Of a DNA stretch of 64,000 bases, positions 57,760-64,000 are shown piece by piece. The position numbers were made by a program, and so were the translations under genes. The first letter of the stretch is position 1; every line of letters starts with the position of its first letter. This stretch comes from Odontocerum albicorne. Lineage: Eukaryota > Arthropoda > Insecta > Trichoptera > Odontoceridae. The notes under the pieces are model-generated. The model saw only the letters and a list, made by a program, of their open reading frames with translations. It was not told where the DNA came from and did no database searches. The stretch spans positions 2,301,501 through 2,365,500 of the forward strand of contig OX463842.1 in NCBI GenBank assembly GCA_949825065.1. Direction: 5' to 3'.

Positions 57760-58307
57760 TGTCATGACCTTTTGCAACGAAAAAACTTATAGAATTTCAA
57801 CTGTATTATTTTATTTGTACGAGTATATTCGTTGAATTACATTAAAGTATAATATTAACAATATTATAGAAATAATAAATACGATGATGTTAACATCGTA
57901 GTGCCTTTAAGAATAATGATTGCTGCCTCTGATATGACGTCCTATTTAAAGCGAAGATTACGTACGCACGACCCTTAGATAGATTAAGAAGGAGTTCGTC
58001 GGGTATGTTATCGTTGCCCTTAAGGTCAAATCGATATCAGGCGATTTATCTGGAATGTATCGTTCGCTGTTTACTTCCATTTAGTGATATGAAATCTTTA
58101 TTAAATTTGGTTAGTAAACCACTCTTGATAATTCCAAGATAATAAATTTAAACATAAAACATTGAATTAAGTTTGACATACACGTGATAACACTAACATT
58201 TATTGGATGTAGAGAACATGATATGGATAACATTGACAAGCTTAACATTGGTTTGCATGATTACTTATAATATTTATTGGGTGTGGATAAGAGTATATGA
58301 TAAGATA
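57760..58307 (+). repeat. Dispersed repeat of unknown class (copy 2)
   Basis: Same orientation and extent as 38155-38708, with small indels (for example an insertion near 57817). Confidence 0.8.
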
Positions 58308-58776
58308 ACAATTGGTATAATACATTACAAATTAAGCTAGAGCTAGACCATAACAATGACCTATTCTTGAGGAAATCGTTATGGCAAAGACCCTGAGTTT
58401 AAATTATCTAAGAAAAAAATCCACCAGGTACATATTATGTGTATTTACACGAAAACGTTACATATAAAACAAATCACGACATTGGATATCGTATTCTAAT
58501 GTTGTTTATTACGATTATCCATATTGTGGAGGTGAGGTTTTTTTTAGGCTATGTCCATTTTTTATGCAGGTAGGACTGAAAATATTTCTTAACACTTTTC
58601 TTGACAGTTCAGAAACCTTAAATTGCTCCCAGTATTTTAAATTTATAAACTCTTGTTATTCAATATTAGTTTGATAAAAAATTATATCCGAGTAGTAATA
58701 ATAAAACTATCCACCTAAGTTATAATTCAATCTTTTTATAGGCCTCCACTTCAGAGGTATGCGATCATTATAACTA

Positions 58777-59694
58777 CAAGGGTCATCCAGAAACTAAGGC
58801 TACAAGGGCTCCTGAGGCCGAGAGAATTTTTTTGCTTCAAAGTTGGCGCATCTGGCGTGTAAGGCGGGATCCTAACGATCAGTTTATTTGGTCCCGCGTG
58901 TTTGTCAGCCATTTTGTTCAGTCACAGTAAATTCTTCCGATGGAGAGGTCGTCGCGGGCTCCCGCCACCTCTCGTCCGTGCGAGACCAGCGCGTTCATCC
59001 GTTTTTTGACTTTGCAGAACAATACCGCCGCGAATATCCATTGGAAGCTCGTGGAAGTTTATGGCAGTGATGTGATGAGTCAACAACATGTCACGAAGCG
59101 GGTACGGTTGTTCAGAGAAGGCCGTACTGATACTCACGACGAGGTAAGACAGTGATTTCTGACGAATTTGTGCAAAAAATTGAAGAACAAGTGCGAAATG
59201 ACCGCCGTGTGACGCATGACGACCTTCACGAAGACATTCCTGATATTTCTCAAAGTCTTCTTGGTAATATTGTGTTGAAAAAACTTGGTTACAAGAAGTT
59301 GTGTGCGAGATGGGTGCCCAGAATGCTCACACAGGAGCACCGTCCAAATCGCGTGACCGCCGCGCGTGAATTTTTGGATAGTTTTGCACAGGAAATAGAA
59401 ACTTTTCTGGACTCTGGATATGAGACGTGGGTGTGTCACTATACCTCAACAATTTTCCAAAGATCAGGAGGTCAAGAAAGCTGTGAAGAAGTGGCTGAAA
59501 GAGCTGGCGGCGGAGGTCTATGACACTGGCATACAAAAGCTGGTGCCTTGACTACATAAATGTCTCGATCTCGACAACAATTACGTTGAAAAATAGTTTG
59601 ATATATTTGTGAAGTATCCTGTGAATTTCAATTAAACACAAACATTTTTCGATCCTACGTAAATGTTGTAATTTTACTTTCTGGATGACCCTCG
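58777..59694 (+). mobile_element. mariner element with internal deletions (copy 2)
   Basis: 918 bp between TA 58775-58776 and TA 59695-59696. Terminal repeats as in copy 1 with more substitutions (caagggtcatccagaaacta at the left). Same family and orientation as 33704-34580. Confidence 0.92.
58940..59523 (+). pseudogene. mariner transposase, broken (copy 2)
   Basis: Starts MERSSRAPATSRPCETSAFI and runs through VEVYGSDVMSQQHVTK and GRTDTHDEVRQ to a stop at 59155. A shifted frame from 59152 reads VQKIEEQVRNDRRVTHDDLH, then LCARWVPRMLTQEHRPNRV, then FLDSGYETWVCHYT. The VTGDE box with the first catalytic Asp is deleted (SGYETW). A C-terminal piece in another frame reads VKKAVKKWLKELAAEVYDTG and CLDLDNNYVEK. 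The deletion start and the retained codons differ slightly from copy 1, where NETW is kept. Confidence 0.9.
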
Positions 59695-59874
59695 TATATT
59701 GATTGATTTTTGAGAAATCACTTCGTAATGTTACTTAACAAATTGATGCGTCTTGTTTCTGCACTTTCCTTACCTCTACAATATCAGCTGTTGGATATAA
59801 TAATTTAGGTGGATTAAAAATATAAGGAAAAGCACTAGAAGATTGAGCACGTGAAACAAACGAATAACGAAATA

Positions 59875-60030
59875 ATAACAAAAGAAATATACAGTGTAAA
59901 TGTGAGTGGACGTCGTGGTAACTGAAGACCAAGAGAAGTATGGTTGGATCAAGTTAATGATATTTATAAAAGTAGGAAATGTATGGCGTAACACGATGCG
60001 TTGGAGTTGTAAAATAAGGTACACACAGTA
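59875..60030 (+). pseudogene. Non-LTR element C-terminal remnant (weak)
   Basis: Reads NVSGRRGN, a stop, then RPREVWLDQVNDIYKSRK. This is similar to the GRRxRGRPRxxWLDxV ending of endonuclease-bearing LINEs. Short and broken. Confidence 0.35.
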
Positions 60031-60166
60031 ACGTGGAAGTGGCGAAATATGTATATCGATATAGCTAAATTTTACTTTCTCTCCTCTGTATTAATTACAT
60101 GAGTGGATGTCAGTTCATTCCTCTGTATTAATTATGAGTGGATGTCAGTTCATACCTCTGTATTAA

Positions 60167-60783
60167 CCCTTTCTTCACTGTGATGTGTAACTAGTACACA
60201 TTGCTTCTAAAAACTTTAATATCTCTATAAATATAATAAATACTGGGTTCAGATTTTGGATATTCCTCCGTAATACATTTGCGCATTGAATGAAAAATAT
60301 AATATTACTAATAATTAGCACTTATCGGCCACATCAGAGGTATTTTATGAAAATCAGGAATACATTCACCAATGCAATCAAACTTATGCCAGTGTGTGAC
60401 GTAGGTATATTTATTCTAAAAAACTGCTATGGGTGAGGAAGCGACGCTATTCACGTCTCACTCTCCGTCTTCTTCGGTAAATGATAACGCAAGAAATATA
60501 ATTTCAATTCACTCGCTTCTTTCGTTTCAGTAGCCAGCGGGCATCCATTTGAGGTGGTCACTTTGCCCGCTTTGTGAACGTCGACCGACGTTTTTTTTCA
60601 TGTTTTCAGCAATAAAATTTCAATTATTATCACTTTTGACTTCAAATTTAATTAATTTAAGCGATTGGCTATGAATATTCTTATTTTTCCGATTTTAAAT
60701 TGTTCATATTTACATTTGTATTGGTGTGTATTAAATACACAGCACCGGAACGCGGGGATTTTTTTGGCACAGGAAGGGAAAGG
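60167..60783 (+). mobile_element. piggyBac-type MITE, best copy, TTAA on both sides
   Basis: 617 bp between TTAA 60163-60166 and TTAA 60784-60787. The left end is CCCTTTCTTCACTGTGATGT and the complement of the right end begins CCTTTCCCTTCCTGTG, so the terminal repeats are short and imperfect. An internal inverted word (gtgtattaaatacac) lies near the right end. No transposase: a non-autonomous element that relied on a piggyBac-like enzyme elsewhere. Confidence 0.92.
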
Positions 60784-60789
60784 TTAATA

Positions 60790-61849
60790 TCAACTTTGAT
60801 TATTTTCTTAACTTGGTACATCTCGCGAGTTTATTGTTAGACAGTTATTTCTTCCAACCAACCAGCTCATCTTAATCATTATTTTTAACAACGAATTATT
60901 TTTTGCATGTTGTCAAATACCCTTTCGGCAATCTTCAATTCTCGGATGATAGAGACATTGGTTCACTTTATAGTCTATGGTATGTGTATACCCAAAAGTA
61001 CAGGATTCTGAAAACCGTTTTTCACCACAGACAACATTAAATACATAGATTATATGAAGGCAACTATTTTTTTTATTTGATTTTATGTACATAAAATTAC
61101 TTAAACAACTGAAAGACCTAAAATAAACTTGAACCTTGTTTATATTTTTCAAAGTTAAATTTACTTTGTCCTCAACTCACGTCTAAAACAAACCCACTAG
61201 TGATACTTGAAAAAACTACAATAAAAAAAGTCTACAAGTAGCCAGCTGCTGAGTGCTCTTTCACCGACAAATCCTCTTAACATTTCTGTTATACGTTTTT
61301 TCACTGTTTCAAAGAACGAGTGATTTTAAGAAAATAAAAATACAAAATAAAACAGTTTTCTGAAACACCAATATACACCTAAATATATTAATGTTGCTTT
61401 GAGTTCACTAATTATTATATTATATTTAATCAAGCACACTATTGTTTTTTAAATGGCAAGAATGAATAATGGTGGATCACTTTAAAATATTTTGGGCATC
61501 AAAGCTGAAAACGGTAGATCTGTAAGAAGATCAATGCTCAATGGTAGAAAGTGTTACTCAGGATGTAGGGTGGCGCGTGTAGAATTAACAAGCACTTTTA
61601 AACAACCCTTTTTGGGAAGTCTAATCAAAATGTAAGTTTGTATATAAACACTTCACAAATATTCTATACTCCACCTAAAGCTCAATATGTTACTGTCAAT
61701 TGTCGAAAGATCTACAGAAATTTCTTTGTAGTTCGTCTTTTCTTAGAAAGTTTTCTAAGGTTTTCTAACCGAATATATTTTTAGAGATATGCAAATGCGA
61801 TATGTTTTATTATTGTCGCAGCTCCACCTTCCTATCCTAACACTAAATT
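60790..61849. other. Intronic DNA, no gene seen
   Basis: No element recognised. Confidence 0.4.
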
Positions 61850-62620
<771 letters not shown>

Positions 62621-62625
62621 GTTTA

Positions 62626-62755
62626 TAGTTAAGGCATTAACGTTGTGGAGGTTTAAAGACATTGTTATTTATGTTTATCAAACACTGTTTATTCCACTTT
62701 TTTTTTCGTGTAAAAAAAGTGAAATAAACAGTGTTTGATAAAAATAAATTACAAT
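62626..62755. mobile_element. Hairpin element, copy with deleted centre
   Basis: Begins with the family tail inverted (tagttaaggcattaacgttg, then gtggaggtttaaagacattg). Arms atcaaacactgtttattcca and the complement in gaaataaacagtgtttgata follow, separated only by a T-run and gtgtaaaa. The gaaaccggta core is absent. Confidence 0.82.
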
Positions 62756-62759
62756 ATTT

Positions 62760-63277
62760 ATTTCAACGCATATACATGAAAAAAATACTCAATGCATGTA
62801 CCATACATACATTTTTCAAAATACCTTAAAATGCTTTCCTGTAGTCATTCAAAGTGAGGTAGTAAAAATACTAAAAGGATAATTTATTCAAAGCCTTGCA
62901 GAGAACAAACTCTCGTCAAGGGCGTTATAACTAGGGACTCGGACCTTCTATTATTGACAGATTAAAAATATTGTAAAATCAATATATAAAATTAAGTTCA
63001 ACAAAAGAAAGGTGATGGCTGCGGTCATAAAATTTGAAAAACATTTTTGAATTACGAAGAGAAGACGAACTACAAAAAAAAGCCTTTGAAGATCATCCCA
63101 TATGTGATCGTAACACATTCGACTTTAAGTGAAGTGTTTTGTATGTTGAGTGATCATATACCATCATAAATTTTGATTAAAAAAAATTATTAATAACACT
63201 TTGTACGAAGTACTGAATCTCAATGGCGATCATTATACCCAGTAGTGTTACTCTATTACTGAAGTATGTGTACCAAC
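62760..63277. other. Intron 3' of the exon, no element recognised
   Basis: Contains the donor gttggt at 63277-63272 (minus strand). Confidence 0.45.
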
Positions 63278-63427
63278 CTTGCCCCGGTCCAAACTCCTGA
63301 TGAGGTCCAGATCCGTAGAGTCGGAGATGCCTCCATGGACAACCAGCACTTTGTTGTTGACTACGGTGCCCAGTGGCAGCCAGCGGTACACACCCTCGAT
63401 CAGTTTTAGCAGCCTCTCCGCGTTGTG
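63278..63427 (-). CDS. rdgC: rdgC/PPEF-like phosphatase, internal exon (VHGG exon)
   Basis: A 50-codon exon in phase 0. On the minus strand it is preceded by ccgtttcag and followed by gttggt. It reads HNAERLLKLIEGVYRWLPLG, then TVVNNKVLVVHGGISDSTDL, then DLIRSLDRGK. VLVVHGG is the PPP-family motif whose His is a metal ligand; the VYRWLPLxTxxNxxVLVVHGGxSDxTDLDLI context is characteristic of RdgC/PPEF phosphatases. DRGK joins YVSLLRPP of the next exon at 36347. The donor (AAG/gttggt) departs from the usual GTRAGT consensus. The exons with GDxHG, GDxVDRG and GNHE must lie to the right of the window. The open frame runs past both ends of the exon, but those extensions are intronic. Confidence 0.95.
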
Positions 63428-63599
63428 CTGAAACGGATGATACATTAAATAATTACTATTTTTTTACCATTAAACGCACCTTTTTACTTAAAACAATCTA
63501 TTTAAAATTGTGGCATGTCGTCTGATCCGAAGGTAGGTGGTAATAGGGTATTGAAGAGAATAATTTAAACTACCAAAATAAATATTATACACGCATTTC

Positions 63600-63935
63600 T
63601 TTTTATACCAATCTTCTTCTTCCTATTGTCATGTCAGGTCCCCTCAACGTTGAACATCACCTGAGAGTAAGCATCTTTGTCCCCGGCGGCCCGAAAGAGA
63701 TCCCCAACGCTCGTTATACCAGTCCAATCACGTATATTGCGGAGCCAGGAGATTTTCCACCTGCCAACACCTCTTCGACCCTCTATTTTGCCTTGGATAA
63801 TCAGGTGCAGTAATTTGTACTTTTCTCCTCTATGTACTACATGACCCAAGTAGGACACCTTTTGGATTTTAATATTAGTCAGCAACTCTCTATCAACTTC
63901 GGCTTATTAAAGAACCCTTGTGTTGCTGACCATAT
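63600..63935 (-). pseudogene. RTE-like element C-terminal end
   Basis: The minus strand reads VDRELLTNIKIQKVSYLGHV, then EKYKLLHLIIQGKIEGRRGV, then GRWKISWLRNIRDWTGITSV, then LFRAAGDK. This is the highly recognisable LEKIKxRKxxYLGHVxR...GKIxGRRGxGRRxxSWLxNLRxWTG...LFRAA ending of an endonuclease/RT LINE. Frame open over 83 codons; upstream parts missing. It lies in the intron upstream of the VHGG exon. Confidence 0.8.
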
Positions 63936-64000
63936 CCGTCCAGGGTATACCAATGCATGTATTAAATAATAATAATTTCAGAAGTATATTGTATTATATT

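Noticed and set aside
63634..63885. Separate host gene beside the rdgC-like exon
   Set aside because: The SYLGHV...GRRGVGR...SWLRNIRDWTG sequence is the end of an RTE-like LINE.

Overview
This window looks like intronic DNA of an animal, most likely an insect. It is strongly AT-rich by eye and has very long introns. Its dispersed repeats include mariner, piggyBac-type, jockey-like, RTE-like and Penelope-like families, and there is a large intronic satellite. The species cannot be named from the sequence.

Only one host gene is supported: the minus-strand gene for a retinal-degeneration-C/PPEF type serine/threonine protein phosphatase (rdgC-like). Three consecutive internal exons are present, at 63427-63278, 36347-36267 and 14971-14786. 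All have AG/GT borders, all are phase 0, and they join without a gap into 139 codons of the catalytic domain. The introns between them are about 26.9 kb and 21.3 kb. The 5' exons (metal-binding motifs GDxHG, GDxVDRG, GNHE) should lie beyond position 64000, and the 3' exons (end of the catalytic domain, EF hands) before position 1. Everything else in the window is therefore intronic or in the flanking introns.

Layout on the + strand. 1-14.8 kb: a 5'-truncated jockey-like LINE with a 9-bp target-site duplication inside an older ORF1 fragment, a 31-bp minisatellite, piggyBac-type MITEs, hairpin elements, an AT-only block, an RTE-like pseudogene and a minus-strand mariner transposase relic that ends at a hairpin element. 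15.8-27.06 kb: an 11.2-kb satellite with nested periods (about 73 bp, 220 bp, about 1,981 bp) that turns into 50 copies of one 73-bp monomer. 27-36 kb: fragments of several non-LTR elements, a mariner inserted into a hairpin element, and a 270-bp TIR element. 36-45 kb: dispersed repeats, an almost complete piggyBac-type MITE, a mariner head-to-head foldback inserted in a reverse-transcriptase relic, and a Penelope-like GIY-YIG remnant followed by a hammerhead-like core. 45-64 kb: LTR-like repeats, another hammerhead-like core, RTE and jockey relics, a small TA-flanked MITE whose empty site is present at 2.75 kb, a second mariner, the best-preserved piggyBac-type MITE (TTAA on both sides), about 150 TA repeats, and the rdgC-like exon near the right edge.

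No intact transposon-encoded protein is visible; every reverse transcriptase or transposase copy is truncated, frameshifted or interrupted. The most interesting structures are the hierarchical satellite with its apparent expansion point, the mariner foldback, and the hammerhead-like cores in three repeat families, one of them just downstream of a Penelope-like endonuclease.
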